DNA from: Methylobacterium sp. J-090
GTDB lineage: Bacteria; Pseudomonadota; Alphaproteobacteria; Rhizobiales; Beijerinckiaceae
Direction of reading: 5' to 3'
DNA length: 64,000 bases
NCBI RefSeq assembly: GCF_022829345.1
Contig: NZ_JAKSXV010000096.1
Location: forward strand, 62,001 to 126,000
Shown here: positions 29,567 through 38,509 of the stretch, piece after piece
How the letters are laid out: the number at the start of each line of letters is the position of its first letter
How positions within the stretch are numbered: position 1 is the stretch's first letter
Program-made: the position numbers and the translations under genes
Notes under the pieces: generated by a model
Seen by the model: only the letters and a program-made list of their open reading frames with translations
Databases searched by the model: none
Told to the model about the DNA's origin: nothing

Positions 29567-30667
29567 ATGCGCGAACCGAACGCGATCGACTTCTGGCGCG
29601 GGCTCGCCCTCGTCACGATCTTCGTCAACCACATTCCGGGCAACACCTTCGAGCGCTACACCTACTCGCAGTACGGCATCTCGGATGCCGCCGAGCTGTT
29701 CGTGTTTCTCGCCGGCTGGTCCATCGGCATCGCCACGCGGGGTCGGGACGGATCTCCCGAACCGCGCCTCAAGACCGTGCTGCGGCTGCTGTCGCGCACC
29801 ATCGAGGTCTACCGGGCGCAGATCACCACCATGGCCCTCGCGCTCGGAATGATCGCCGGGACGGCCCTCGCCCTCGACAACCCGTTGCTGCTCGAATGGC
29901 ACAATGCCGGCGGGTTCTTCGCCGACCCGATCCAGACCATGGTCGGCTTCGTGCTGCTGACGCACCAACTCGGCTTCTTCAACATCCTGCCGCTCTACGT
30001 GGTGCTGCTTGGGATCGCGCCGGTCTTCGTCCTGCTCGCCCGGGCGAACCGCGTCGCGGCCCTGGCCCTGTCGTTCGGCCTGTACGGGGCGAGCCTCGTC
30101 TTCGCATGGAACCTGCCATCCTGGCCGGGGGAGGGCGACTGGTTCTTCGATCCCCTATGCTGGCAACTGCTCCTCGTCCTCGGCTTCGTCGCCGAGGACT
30201 GGAACCGGCGCTCGCCCTGGCTGCGGACGTGGTCCGTGCGCCTCGTGCCCCTCGGCATCGCCATCGTCGTCACGGGCATCGTGTTGGCGGTCCTCGAAAT
30301 CCGGCCCGACCCGCTCCTCGTGCCCGAGCCGCGCCTGCTCTTCACCTTCGACAAGACCTACCTGACCCCCGCCCGGCTCATCCACTTCCTCGGGATGCTC
30401 CTGGCCTTCCAGACCCTCTACGCCGTGCTGGCACCGCGCCTCGGCCCGGTGACCGGCTACCTCGCCGGCCTCGGCCGCAATTCGCTCGCCGTCTTCTCCA
30501 TCGGATCGCTCCTCAGCCTCGCCGCGCAACTGGTCCGCTTCTGGACGGGGGGCGGTGTTTTCGTTGATGTTTCCGTCGTAGGGTCGGGCCTGATCGCACT
30601 GGGTTTCACCGCATGGTTCGTCGAATGGCGCTCCCGCAAGCCGCGGCCCTCCTCGCCGCCAGCCTGA
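29567..30667 (+). CDS. OpgC-family membrane protein (glucan-modifying acyltransferase)
   Basis: This 366-residue polytopic membrane protein belongs to the OpgC family, whose studied members succinylate periplasmic glucans. It begins with REPNAIDFWRGLALVTIFVNHIPGN (a DFWRG start followed by a membrane His), then ELFVFLAGWSIGIATRGR near residue 43. About ten hydrophobic helices and LGRNSLAVFSIGSLLSL near the C-terminus follow. ATG 29567 gives the family N-terminus. Its 3' end overlaps the SGNH-like gene by 55 bases, an unusually long overlap that suggests tight coupling. Confidence 0.87.
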   Translation: MREPNAIDFWRGLALVTIFVNHIPGNTFERYTYSQYGISDAAELFVFLAGWSIGIATRGRDGSPEPRLKTVLRLLSRTIEVYRAQITTMALALGMIAGTALALDNPLLLEWHNAGGFFADPIQTMVGFVLLTHQLGFFNILPLYVVLLGIAPVFVLLARANRVAALALSFGLYGASLVFAWNLPSWPGEGDWFFDPLCWQLLLVLGFVAEDWNRRSPWLRTWSVRLVPLGIAIVVTGIVLAVLEIRPDPLLVPEPRLLFTFDKTYLTPARLIHFLGMLLAFQTLYAVLAPRLGPVTGYLAGLGRNSLAVFSIGSLLSLAAQLVRFWTGGGVFVDVSVVGSGLIALGFTAWFVEWRSRKPRPSSPPA

Positions 30668-31563
30668 TACTCGCCGTATCGAGCTTGGCGGCCTCGGCCG
30701 ATCCGGCCGCTCCGGCGGGCCCGGTCACCGTGGTCTCGCCCCCGAAGCCCGGGCCTGGCAACGACGGAGCCGAGGCCCTCGACGTCAGCCTGTCGCCCGA
30801 ATGCCGGGTACCGGGCTCGAAGCTCTACACCCTGGCGCGCCTTGGTGCGGTCAAGCTCGCCCTGAAGGAGAAACGGCCGGTTCGGGTGCTCACCATCGGT
30901 TCGTCCTCGGCCGGACTCGGGGCATCGGCGACCTATCCGGTCAAGTTGGAGACCGCCCTGGAACGCTCCCTGCCCGACGTCGACGTGGTGGTGGAGAGCC
31001 GCGGCATGCAGGGCGAGATCGCGTCCGGTGCGGCCGAGCGCCTGCGGAACATGGTCGCCGAGGTCGAGCCCGACCTCGTGATCTGGCAAGTCGGCACCCA
31101 CGACGCCCTCGCACGCGTGGACGCGGAGGCCTTCGCCAGCGCCCTCGACGAGACCGTGCAGTGGATCAAGGGTCACGAGATCGACGTCGTACTGGTCACC
31201 CCGGTCTACACCGCAAGCCTCGCCTCCGACGAGTATTACAACACCCTCGTGCGCAAGGTTCAGGAGGTCGCCCTGCGTGAGGGCGTGCCCCTGGTGCAAC
31301 GCTACGAGGCGATGCGCTATCTCTCCAGCCAGGGGCAGAAGGGGGAAGGGCACCTCCTGGGCTCCCAGTTCCGCCTCAACGACCTCGGCCTGCGCTGCAT
31401 GGCCGAGCACGTCACCCGCGCCATCACCCTGTCGCTGCTGCAGGCCGATCCCGCCGTGACCGGCACGGCGAAGCCGCCCGCGGCGGTGATCGTTCCGCCC
31501 CGCGACGCCGCGGTGAAGGCGGCCTCGCCGCCGCCGCCGGTCCTCATCGCCCCCGGTGATTGA
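30613..31563 (+). CDS. SGNH/GDSL hydrolase-like exported protein with degraded catalytic block
   Basis: The 316-residue protein has an N-terminal signal or anchor (about 7-29) and an SGNH-like fold. Block I reads IGSSSAGLGAS (residues 95-105), retaining the serine. The block III/Asn position reads WQVGTHDAL where active relatives have GTND. Block V reads GSQFRLNDLGLRC where relatives carry Asp-x-x-His just before LND. The Asp-His pair is therefore missing, suggesting a pseudoenzyme or altered mechanism. A Pro/Ala-rich tail ends the protein. ATG 30613 or 30625 may start it. It overlaps opgC and precedes a flippase, so a glycan role is inferred from context. Confidence 0.75.
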   Translation: MVRRMALPQAAALLAASLILAVSSLAASADPAAPAGPVTVVSPPKPGPGNDGAEALDVSLSPECRVPGSKLYTLARLGAVKLALKEKRPVRVLTIGSSSAGLGASATYPVKLETALERSLPDVDVVVESRGMQGEIASGAAERLRNMVAEVEPDLVIWQVGTHDALARVDAEAFASALDETVQWIKGHEIDVVLVTPVYTASLASDEYYNTLVRKVQEVALREGVPLVQRYEAMRYLSSQGQKGEGHLLGSQFRLNDLGLRCMAEHVTRAITLSLLQADPAVTGTAKPPAAVIVPPRDAAVKAASPPPPVLIAPGD

Positions 31564-31631
31564 CCGCCCCGCTTAACCGCCCCGCAAGACCCCACGCGCT
31601 AGACCCGGTTTCGTCGAGCCGGGGAAGCACA

Positions 31632-32999
31632 ATGGGCATGGCGACGGATCGCATCGGTGCGTTGAGCCTCGGCCCCCTCGTCGGGCGTCTGCGCGCTATC
31701 CGTACCGGACCCGCCCGGGCTGCCCTCCAGGTGTTCGCCATCCGCATCGCCTCGGCGGGGTTCGCCTACATCGCCCAGGTTCTGATGGCTCGCCTCCTGG
31801 GCGGAACCGAGTACGGCATCTTCGCCGCCGTCTGGGTGTGGATCGGAATCCTCGGGCACTCGGCCACCCTCGGCCTGTCGCAGGGGGCCTGCCGCTTCCT
31901 GCCGGCCGAACAGGCCCAGGGCCGGAATGACGCCGTTCGCGGGTTTCTCATCGGCGGTGCCGTCGCCGCGATCCTGGGTGCCCTGCTGCTGGCGGCCGCC
32001 GGCCTCCTGATCCTGCGGGCGGAGGGCGCCCTGCTCGCCGGGCCCTACGGCGCGCCGATCCTCCTGGCCGCCGCCATCCTGCCCCTGTTCGCCCTTCAGG
32101 ATTTCTGCGAGGGCGTCGCCCGCAGCCAGAATTGGGCGATCCTCGCCATCGCACCGCCCTACCTCCTGCGCCAGGGTTTGATCATGGTGGCGATGGTGGC
32201 AGCGGTCTGGTTCGGCGCTCCGGCCGAAGCCTGGGTCGCCGTGGCCTGCACCCTCCTCGCGACCGCCGTTGCGGTGGGGCTCCAGGCCGGTTGGCTGATC
32301 CTTCGCCTGCGGACCGTCTGCCCGGCCGGCCCGCGCACCTACCGGTGGCGCCGTTGGCTGCGGGCCTGCCTGCCCATCGCGCTCACGGATCTGGCCGGCG
32401 CGGGCTTCAACGTCGTCGATGTGGTGATCCTCAGCGCGTTGATGCCGCCGGCCACCGTGGGGTTGTACTTCGCCGCGACCCGGATCCAGCAATTCGTCGT
32501 CTTCGTGCATTTCGCCGCCTCGGCCGCCACGGCGCAGCGCTTCACCGCCATCCATGCGGCGGGCGACCGGGCCGGCCTCACCGACCTCGTCCGCATGCAG
32601 GCCAACCTGACCCTGGCGGCCACCATCGTCATCGGGGCCGGCGTCCTCGTGGCCGCTCCCCTGCTCCTCGGCCTGTTCGGCCCCGATTTCCGCGACAGCC
32701 TGCCGATCCTCGCCGTCCTCGTCGCCGGCAGCATCGCCGCGAGCGTGTTCGGGCCGGGTGAGGATCTCCTGACCATGCTCGGCGGCGAGGGTGTCTGCGC
32801 GGCCATCACCCTCGCGACCCTCGGCCTCGCCGCCGGGCTCTGCTGGACCCTCATCCCGGCCTACGGCGTGATCGGCGCCGCCCTCGCCATGGCGGTCGCC
32901 GCCGCCATGCGGGGGCTCGCCATGGCACTGGCCGTCCGCGCGATCCATGGCCTCGTCACGCCGGTTCGATTCGGCTCCTTCCGGAGGACCGTGCCATGA
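31632..32999 (+). CDS. Wzx-like polysaccharide flippase (MOP superfamily)
   Basis: The 455-residue membrane protein has 12-14 hydrophobic helices and the N-terminal pattern FAIRIASAGFAYIAQVLMARLLGGTEYGIFA, typical of lipopolysaccharide/exopolysaccharide flippases of the MOP superfamily. Such proteins move undecaprenyl-linked glycans across the inner membrane. ATG 31632 is chosen; the frame is open 24 codons further back without homology. The stop overlaps the CelD-type acetyltransferase gene by 4 bases. The flippase, acetyltransferase and upstream opgC/SGNH pair look like one glycan-modification or export unit, but no glycosyltransferase is present in the window. Confidence 0.88.
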   Translation: MGMATDRIGALSLGPLVGRLRAIRTGPARAALQVFAIRIASAGFAYIAQVLMARLLGGTEYGIFAAVWVWIGILGHSATLGLSQGACRFLPAEQAQGRNDAVRGFLIGGAVAAILGALLLAAAGLLILRAEGALLAGPYGAPILLAAAILPLFALQDFCEGVARSQNWAILAIAPPYLLRQGLIMVAMVAAVWFGAPAEAWVAVACTLLATAVAVGLQAGWLILRLRTVCPAGPRTYRWRRWLRACLPIALTDLAGAGFNVVDVVILSALMPPATVGLYFAATRIQQFVVFVHFAASAATAQRFTAIHAAGDRAGLTDLVRMQANLTLAATIVIGAGVLVAAPLLLGLFGPDFRDSLPILAVLVAGSIAASVFGPGEDLLTMLGGEGVCAAITLATLGLAAGLCWTLIPAYGVIGAALAMAVAAAMRGLAMALAVRAIHGLVTPVRFGSFRRTVP

Positions 33000-34183
33000 C
33001 CGTTCCGCGTCGCCTGCCCGCCCCTTCGTCCACCCCGACCTTCGCGATGCTCGATCTGGCCGCCCTCGGCCGGGACGCGGCGGCCTGGGACGATCTCGTC
33101 GGCCGGGCCATCGATCCGCATCCGCACTACAGCCGTCACGTCCTCGCCGCCCACCGCGCCGCCGGCCTCGCATCCGACGATCTCCGGATCGTGGTGGTGC
33201 GCTCCGGCGCGCGCCTCGGCGCGGTTCTGCCGTTCCGCCTCGGCTACGACCTGTGCAACCTCGGTCGCCCCATTGCCAGGCCGTTCCTGTCGCCCTTCGT
33301 CACCGCCACCCTTCCCCTCGTCGCGGACGGACCCGATCGGTCCGCGACCCTCGCCGCCCTCGTGGCAGGCCTGCGCGCCGCCTCGGGCGGGCGGCCCTGG
33401 CGCTGGCCACTGCTGGCCACCGAGACATCCCTCGGACAGGCCCTGTGCGAAGCCATGGAGGCCGATGGCTGGGCGATTGGCGAGGTCGAAGCCTTCGCGC
33501 GCCCGATTCTCGCCCGGCGCGAATCCCACGATGCCTTCGTCACCGACCATCCCCATCGCGCCCGCCTGAAGGATCTCCGCCGGCGCCAGCGCCGCCTGTC
33601 CGAGGGCGGTCTCCTCACTCTGGAGACCGCCACGGCGGGCGACGCCCTACCCGCCGCCGTCGAGACCTTCCTCGCCCTGGAGAAGGTCGGCTGGAAGGGA
33701 GCGGCCGGCACGGCCATGGCATGTCGGGCGACGCACGCCGCCTTCGCGCGGGCCGTGTTCGCGGAAGGGGGCGGCCCGGTGAGTGCGCGCACCGATATCC
33801 TGGCGCGCGACGGGCGCCCGCTCGCCGTCAGCCTCGCCCTCGTGGCCGGGGGCACCGCGTGCCTCCTCAAGACCACCTACGACGAGGCCGAGCGAGCCGG
33901 GGCGCCGGGCCTCGTGCTCGAAGCCGAGATCGTGCGCGCGCTGCATGAGAGTGCCTTCGCCGAACGCCTCGACTCGGCGACCCTCACCGGATCAGCCCTC
34001 GAAAGTCTCTACCCCGAGCGCGAGACCATAGCGGAGATCATCGCCGTTCCCGAGGGCGGCCGTGGGCTCGTGTCGATGGATCGGCGGGTGCGCCTCGCCC
34101 GGTTCGAGCACGCGGCCAGGGTCGAGGCGAAGCGGCGCTTGGCCGACAGCGCGATGGCGCAGAGGTTGATGGGCCGGCGCTGA
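32996..34183 (+). CDS. CelD/BcsL-type GNAT acetyltransferase
   Basis: The 395-residue protein matches the CelD/BcsL (Acetyltransf_6) layout. An N-terminal non-catalytic half contains [16 protein letters not shown] and [13 protein letters not shown], and a GNAT domain lies at about 180-330 with [33 protein letters not shown] and [32 protein letters not shown]. These proteins occur in cellulose and exopolysaccharide loci and are thought to acylate glycans or precursors. The ATG overlaps the flippase stop. The substrate is unknown. Confidence 0.82.
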   Translation: MTVPRRLPAPSSTPTFAMLDLAALGRDAAAWDDLVGRAIDPHPHYSRHVLAAHRAAGLASDDLRIVVVRSGARLGAVLPFRLGYDLCNLGRPIARPFLSPFVTATLPLVADGPDRSATLAALVAGLRAASGGRPWRWPLLATETSLGQALCEAMEADGWAIGEVEAFARPILARRESHDAFVTDHPHRARLKDLRRRQRRLSEGGLLTLETATAGDALPAAVETFLALEKVGWKGAAGTAMACRATHAAFARAVFAEGGGPVSARTDILARDGRPLAVSLALVAGGTACLLKTTYDEAERAGAPGLVLEAEIVRALHESAFAERLDSATLTGSALESLYPERETIAEIIAVPEGGRGLVSMDRRVRLARFEHAARVEAKRRLADSAMAQRLMGRR

Positions 34184-34241
34184 CGCCCCACATCGTGCCT
34201 CGCGACTGGCTCAGATCGGTTCGCCAGACAGGAAGCGCCGT

Positions 34242-34664
34242 ATGTTTCGCCCGACCCTCGCCCTTACAGGAGCCTTGTTTCTCGCCATGACCACAGCGTC
34301 TTCCGCCGCCGAGACCGTCACCCTGCCTTCCGGGCTCCAGTACCGCGACGAGGTCGTCGGCACCGGACCCGAGCCGAAGGCCGGCCAGAAGGTCAACGTG
34401 CATTACACCGGCTGGCTCGACGACAACGGCAAGCCCGGGAAGAAATTCGACTCCTCGCGCGACCGCGGCACGCCGTTCAGCTTCACCCTCGGCGCCGGCC
34501 AGGTCATCGCCGGCTGGGATGCAGGCGTCGCCACCATGAAGACCGGGGGCAAGCGCACCCTGATCATCCCGCCCGACCAGGGCTACGGCTCGCGCGGCGC
34601 CGGCGGTCTGATTCCACCCAACGCCACCCTGATCTTCGACGTCGAGCTTCTGGGCGCCAAGTAA
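34242..34664 (+). CDS. Periplasmic FKBP-type peptidyl-prolyl isomerase
   Basis: A signal peptide ([22 protein letters not shown], cleavage near residue 22-23) is followed by a single FKBP domain. Typical segments are [66 protein letters not shown] and [23 protein letters not shown]. The 140-residue length is that of a minimal secreted FKBP. It should accelerate prolyl isomerisation in periplasmic folding. It is monocistronic and ends at a strong bidirectional terminator shared with rne. Confidence 0.94.
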   Translation: MFRPTLALTGALFLAMTTASSAAETVTLPSGLQYRDEVVGTGPEPKAGQKVNVHYTGWLDDNGKPGKKFDSSRDRGTPFSFTLGAGQVIAGWDAGVATMKTGGKRTLIIPPDQGYGSRGAGGLIPPNATLIFDVELLGAK

Positions 34665-34694
34665 GCCCGACGTCTTCGAGCGTCGTCAGAATGT

Positions 34695-34730
34695 GAAAGG
34701 CCGGATCGGGATGTCCCGATCCGGCCTTTC
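34695..34730. terminator. Bidirectional terminator between the FKBP gene and rne
   Basis: A perfect 17-bp inverted repeat (GAAAGGCCGGATCGGGA / TCCCGATCCGGCCTTTC) with a two-base gap lies between the two convergent stops. The arms end in AAA/TTT on both strands, so it can act in both directions. Confidence 0.82.
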
Positions 34731-34758
34731 TTCGTTTCGCGGTATCGATCGACCCGTC

Positions 34759-37700
34759 TTACTCGCCCGAAAGGGCAGCCTTGGTGCGGGACCACCAGCC
34801 GGCGCGCTTGGGCCGGTCGGGATCGAACGGCGTCAGCACCACGGAGACGGGCTCGGGCGCCGGAACCGAAGCAGCCACGGGCTGCGCCTCGGGCGCCGGC
34901 TCGGCCTCGCGCGACGAGGTGGCCGCCCCGGAGGTCTGCTCGAACACGGGTGCCACCGCCGGCTCGGGCGTCGGAGCGACCGGCAGATCCTCGGCGACGG
35001 GGTCGGCCCGCGTCCGGGTCGCCTCGATCACGGCCTCGGCGCTCACCGGCTCTTCGCCGCCGGCGAAGGCCGTCGGGGCATCGGCCATCGTCTCGGGCTC
35101 GGTCCCGTCGAGTTCGTTGTCGGTCGCTTCGCCCGATGTCTCGCGCGAGCGATTGTCCCGATCGCGACCGCGACCACCGCGGCGCCCCCGGCGACGGCGA
35201 CGGCCGGAGCCGTCATCCTCGCCACCGGCGACGGTTTCGGGCTGGCCCTCGACCTCGGAACCCGTCTCTTCGCCCGCCGCCGTCGATCCGGACTCGTCGG
35301 ACTCGTCCTCATCGGAATCGGACCGGCCCTCGTCCTCGCCACCGGCCTGAGTGCCGTTCTCCTGGCGTCCGCCACGCCGGCGCCGGCGCCGGCGCCGTCC
35401 GCCGCGGCCTTCCCCGCCTTCGCTCGTTCCTTCGCGGGCCTCCTCGACCTCGGCCCCCTGCGATTCGGCTTCCGCTTCAACTTCTCCGGTCTCGACAGCC
35501 TCGTCCTCGAACTCCTCGTCGTCCTCGGTCTCCATCGCTGGGTTGATGGCGACGGCACGTACCCCAGTGATGGCCCCTTCGGCGCGCACGGCCGGCTCGC
35601 CGCGATCGAGCTGGAACGCCGCCGTGGTGGCGAGACGCTCGTCAGCCGCGATGGTCACGGTGACGCCGAAGCGCACCTCCAACTCATGCAGGTGGCCGCG
35701 CTTCTGGTTGAGGATATAGAGGGCCGCTTCCGTGCGGGTGCGCAGGACGAGGTTGTGCGAGGCGCTCTTGAGGAGCGATTCCTCGATGGCGCGCAGGATC
35801 TGCAGGGCCACCGACGCGGTGGCGCGCACGAAGCCCGAGCCGCCGCAATGGACGCAAGGGAGCGACGAGCTCTCGAGCATGCCGGTGCGGATACGCTGGC
35901 GGCTCATTTCGAGAAGGCCGAAGGGCGAGATCCGGCCGACCTGGATGCGGGCGCGGTCGTTCTTCAGGCACTCGTTGAGCTTCTTCTCGACGGCCCGGTT
36001 GTTGCGCTTCTCCTCCATGTCGATGAAGTCGATGACGACGAGGCCGGCGAGATCGCGCAGGCGTAGCTGGCGGGCGACCTCCTCGGCCGCCTCCATGTTG
36101 GTGCGAAGGGCGGTGTCCTCGATGTCGTGCTCGCGGGTGGAGCGGCCCGAGTTCACGTCGATGGAGACCAGCGCCTCCGTCGGGTTGATGACGAGGTAGC
36201 CGCCGGACTTCAGCGTGACGTGGGTGGAGAACATGGCGTCGAGCTGCTGCTCGACCCCGTGGCGCGCGAAGATCGGCGTCGGGTCGCGGTAGGGCTGTAC
36301 CACCTTGGACTGGCCGGGCATCAGCATGCGCATGAAGTCCCGAGCCTCGCGGTAGGCCGCGTCGCCCGCCACGAGGATATCGTCGATGTCCTTGTTGTAG
36401 AGGTCGCGGATGGCGCGCTTGATGAGCGAGCCTTCCTCGTAGACGAGCGCTGGGGCGGACGATGACAGCGTGAGCTCCCGCACGCTCTCCCACAGGCGCA
36501 TGAGGTACTCGAAGTCGCGCTTGATCTCCGGCTTGGTGCGCGAGGCACCCGCCGTACGAAGGATGACACCCATGCCTTCGGGCACCTCCAGATCCTGCGC
36601 GACCTCCTTGAGGCGCTTGCGGTCGGCGGCGCTGGTGATCTTGCGCGAGATGCCGCCGCCCCGACCCGTATTCGGCATCAGCACGGAGTAGCGGCCGGCG
36701 AGCGACAGGTAGGTGGTGAGAGCCGCACCCTTGGTGCCGCGCTCTTCCTTGACGACCTGCACCAGGATGATCTGGCGGCGCTTGATCACCTCCTGGATCT
36801 TGTAGTGCCGACGATAGGTGCGCGGACGCTCGGGAATCTCGGCCAGGGCGTCGCCGTTGCCGCCGACCTGGGCGATCTTGGGCTCGCGCTCGCCGTCCTC
36901 GCCCTCGTGATCCTCGTCGTCGTCCTCATCGGACTCGTCGTCGTCTTCGTCCGAATCGTCGTCCTCGTCCTCGTCGTCCTCATCCGACTCATCCTCGTCG
37001 GACTCGTCTTCGGCGGTCTCGGCGGGCGTCGCGACGGCAGCGGCGACGGGCTCGGCGGAGCCTCCCATGGGCGCGGCTTCGAGGGCGATCTCGGCGGCCG
37101 GCTCGACGCGGGCCTCGGCCTCGACTTGGGGCTCGGCCGTGACGTGCGCTGCGGCGGTCTCGGACGGCTCTGGAACGGCCTCGGTCGCGGGGCTTTCCGT
37201 GGCGTTCGCCTGGGCGGCGGCCTCCTCGGTGGATTCCGTGGCGTGCTCGGCCTGCGCCAGTTCGGCGGACGCGTCGCTGCCCGTCTCGGCCGGATGCGCC
37301 GCGTGGGCTTCGGTCTCGTTGGTTTCGGACGCAGTCTGCTCGCCGGCGCTCACGGCGGAGGCTTCCGCATGAGCGTCCGGCGAAGTGGATTCGGTGGACG
37401 AATCCTCGACGCTCACGCTCTCGGAGGTCTTGGCGGAGGCGGCCTCGGCGCGGCGGCCGCGAGAGCGGCGGCGGGGCTTGCGCTCCTCGCGCTCGCGGTG
37501 CTCCTCGGCGTCGCGCGCCTCGTCCTCGAGAAGGGCCTGCCGATCGGCGAGCGGGATCTGGTAATAGTCGGGGTGGATCTCGCTGAAGGCGAGGAAGCCG
37601 TGGCGGTTGCCGCCGTACTCGATGAAGGCCGCCTGGAGCGAGGGCTCCACCCGCGTCACCTTGGCGAGGTAGATGTTGCCGCGCAGCTGGCGCCGGTTGG

Positions 37701-37803
37701 CGGCCTCGAAGTCGAATTCCTCGACCCTAGAGCCGTGGACCGTGACGACCCGGGTCTCCTCCGGGTGCATCGCATCGATGAGCATCTTGTTGTTGTTGGC
37801 CAT
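34759..37803 (-). CDS. rne: Ribonuclease E/G family endoribonuclease
   Basis: RNase E is the single-strand-specific endoribonuclease that starts mRNA decay and matures rRNA. The 1014-residue protein has an N-terminal S1 domain split by an insertion (about residues 93-335) that is Ala/Glu/Thr-rich and then very acidic (Asp/Glu/Ser run at 272-306). The catalytic core follows: SLAGRYSVLMPNTGRGGGISRKI, metal aspartates in VSIDVNSGRST and LVVIDFIDMEEKRN, and the zinc-link cysteines in CVHCGGSGFV. The C-terminal ~300 residues are a disordered acidic/arginine-rich tail (EGRGGRRRRRRRRGGRQ), expected to scaffold the degradosome. ATG 37803 matches the family N-terminus (KMLIDAMHPEETRVV). Confidence 0.95.
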   Translation of the reverse strand: MANNNKMLIDAMHPEETRVVTVHGSRVEEFDFEAANRRQLRGNIYLAKVTRVEPSLQAAFIEYGGNRHGFLAFSEIHPDYYQIPLADRQALLEDEARDAEEHREREERKPRRRSRGRRAEAASAKTSESVSVEDSSTESTSPDAHAEASAVSAGEQTASETNETEAHAAHPAETGSDASAELAQAEHATESTEEAAAQANATESPATEAVPEPSETAAAHVTAEPQVEAEARVEPAAEIALEAAPMGGSAEPVAAAVATPAETAEDESDEDESDEDDEDEDDDSDEDDDESDEDDDEDHEGEDGEREPKIAQVGGNGDALAEIPERPRTYRRHYKIQEVIKRRQIILVQVVKEERGTKGAALTTYLSLAGRYSVLMPNTGRGGGISRKITSAADRKRLKEVAQDLEVPEGMGVILRTAGASRTKPEIKRDFEYLMRLWESVRELTLSSSAPALVYEEGSLIKRAIRDLYNKDIDDILVAGDAAYREARDFMRMLMPGQSKVVQPYRDPTPIFARHGVEQQLDAMFSTHVTLKSGGYLVINPTEALVSIDVNSGRSTREHDIEDTALRTNMEAAEEVARQLRLRDLAGLVVIDFIDMEEKRNNRAVEKKLNECLKNDRARIQVGRISPFGLLEMSRQRIRTGMLESSSLPCVHCGGSGFVRATASVALQILRAIEESLLKSASHNLVLRTRTEAALYILNQKRGHLHELEVRFGVTVTIAADERLATTAAFQLDRGEPAVRAEGAITGVRAVAINPAMETEDDEEFEDEAVETGEVEAEAESQGAEVEEAREGTSEGGEGRGGRRRRRRRRGGRQENGTQAGGEDEGRSDSDEDESDESGSTAAGEETGSEVEGQPETVAGGEDDGSGRRRRRGRRGGRGRDRDNRSRETSGEATDNELDGTEPETMADAPTAFAGGEEPVSAEAVIEATRTRADPVAEDLPVAPTPEPAVAPVFEQTSGAATSSREAEPAPEAQPVAASVPAPEPVSVVLTPFDPDRPKRAGWWSRTKAALSGE

Positions 37804-38509
37804 GACGAACTTTCGACAGGGCGGCCGACGTCGTTCTCCTCGAACCGAGCGGCTCCGATGGCGTGCCGCCCCGTCCCGGCCCATCGGGCCGGACGGTCAA
37901 CGCGCGCGACAATCCGAAAACGCGGATCGCCAGAGCTGTGGGGAAGGGATTGCCGTCAACCGCCTTTGGGCGCCGGTGATCGGCGCGCGTGGGGTTGATC
38001 CTGGCCAGGACCGACGGGACTGCGGCGCCACGCGAAACGCGCATGCGTCGAACACGAGCAACGGCAACCGATGCTGTGTGTCCTCCCATCCTCTCCCTGA
38101 CCTCGCGAAGACTCTTTGAGCCGGATACCGCCGGCCACGGATTTCTCTAGACATGCCGCGGGCCAAGAGGCCGCAACCTGAACCGTCACCTGCCCGGCTC
38201 ATGAAACGCCGGCGAGGATGGCGCGGGAACCGACGGCGAAGACGCCCGAGTGAGATCTCGAAACGCCCGCGGGCCGCGGAGCATACCGCACGGCACCGGG
38301 AAGGGTACAGGCTCATTACAGATCGTCGCAGGGATTTGGCAAGATGGAAACGCGGGGCGTCCCGCGATAACGCATCGCCGCCACGAGCCACGCGGGTGTC
38401 GCGCTCCGGCCACAACCCCGCGCCAACCGCCGACGCGGCACAAGGAACAGTTAACCATCCCGGCCGTATCGCTTAACCGGACGCCTACAGGAACCGGAAC
38501 GCCGGACTC
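37804..38509. other. 706-base region without a gene between rne and amiC
   Basis: The region must hold the divergent promoters of rne and the amidase gene. On the rne side a hairpin occurs at 37871-37896 (CCGTCC-c-GGCC / GGCC-GGACGG, CATCG loop), 68 bases before the rne start. RNase E autoregulates through a long leader in E. coli, so a regulatory leader is plausible here but not shown. I see no convincing protein gene and no recognisable RNA family. Confidence 0.5.

Noticed and set aside
38221..38256. Near-match to a LexA box (GAAC-N7-GAAG) in the rne upstream region
   Set aside because: One half-site is imperfect (GAAG), so it does not meet the GTTC-N7-GTTC standard met at the two reported sites.
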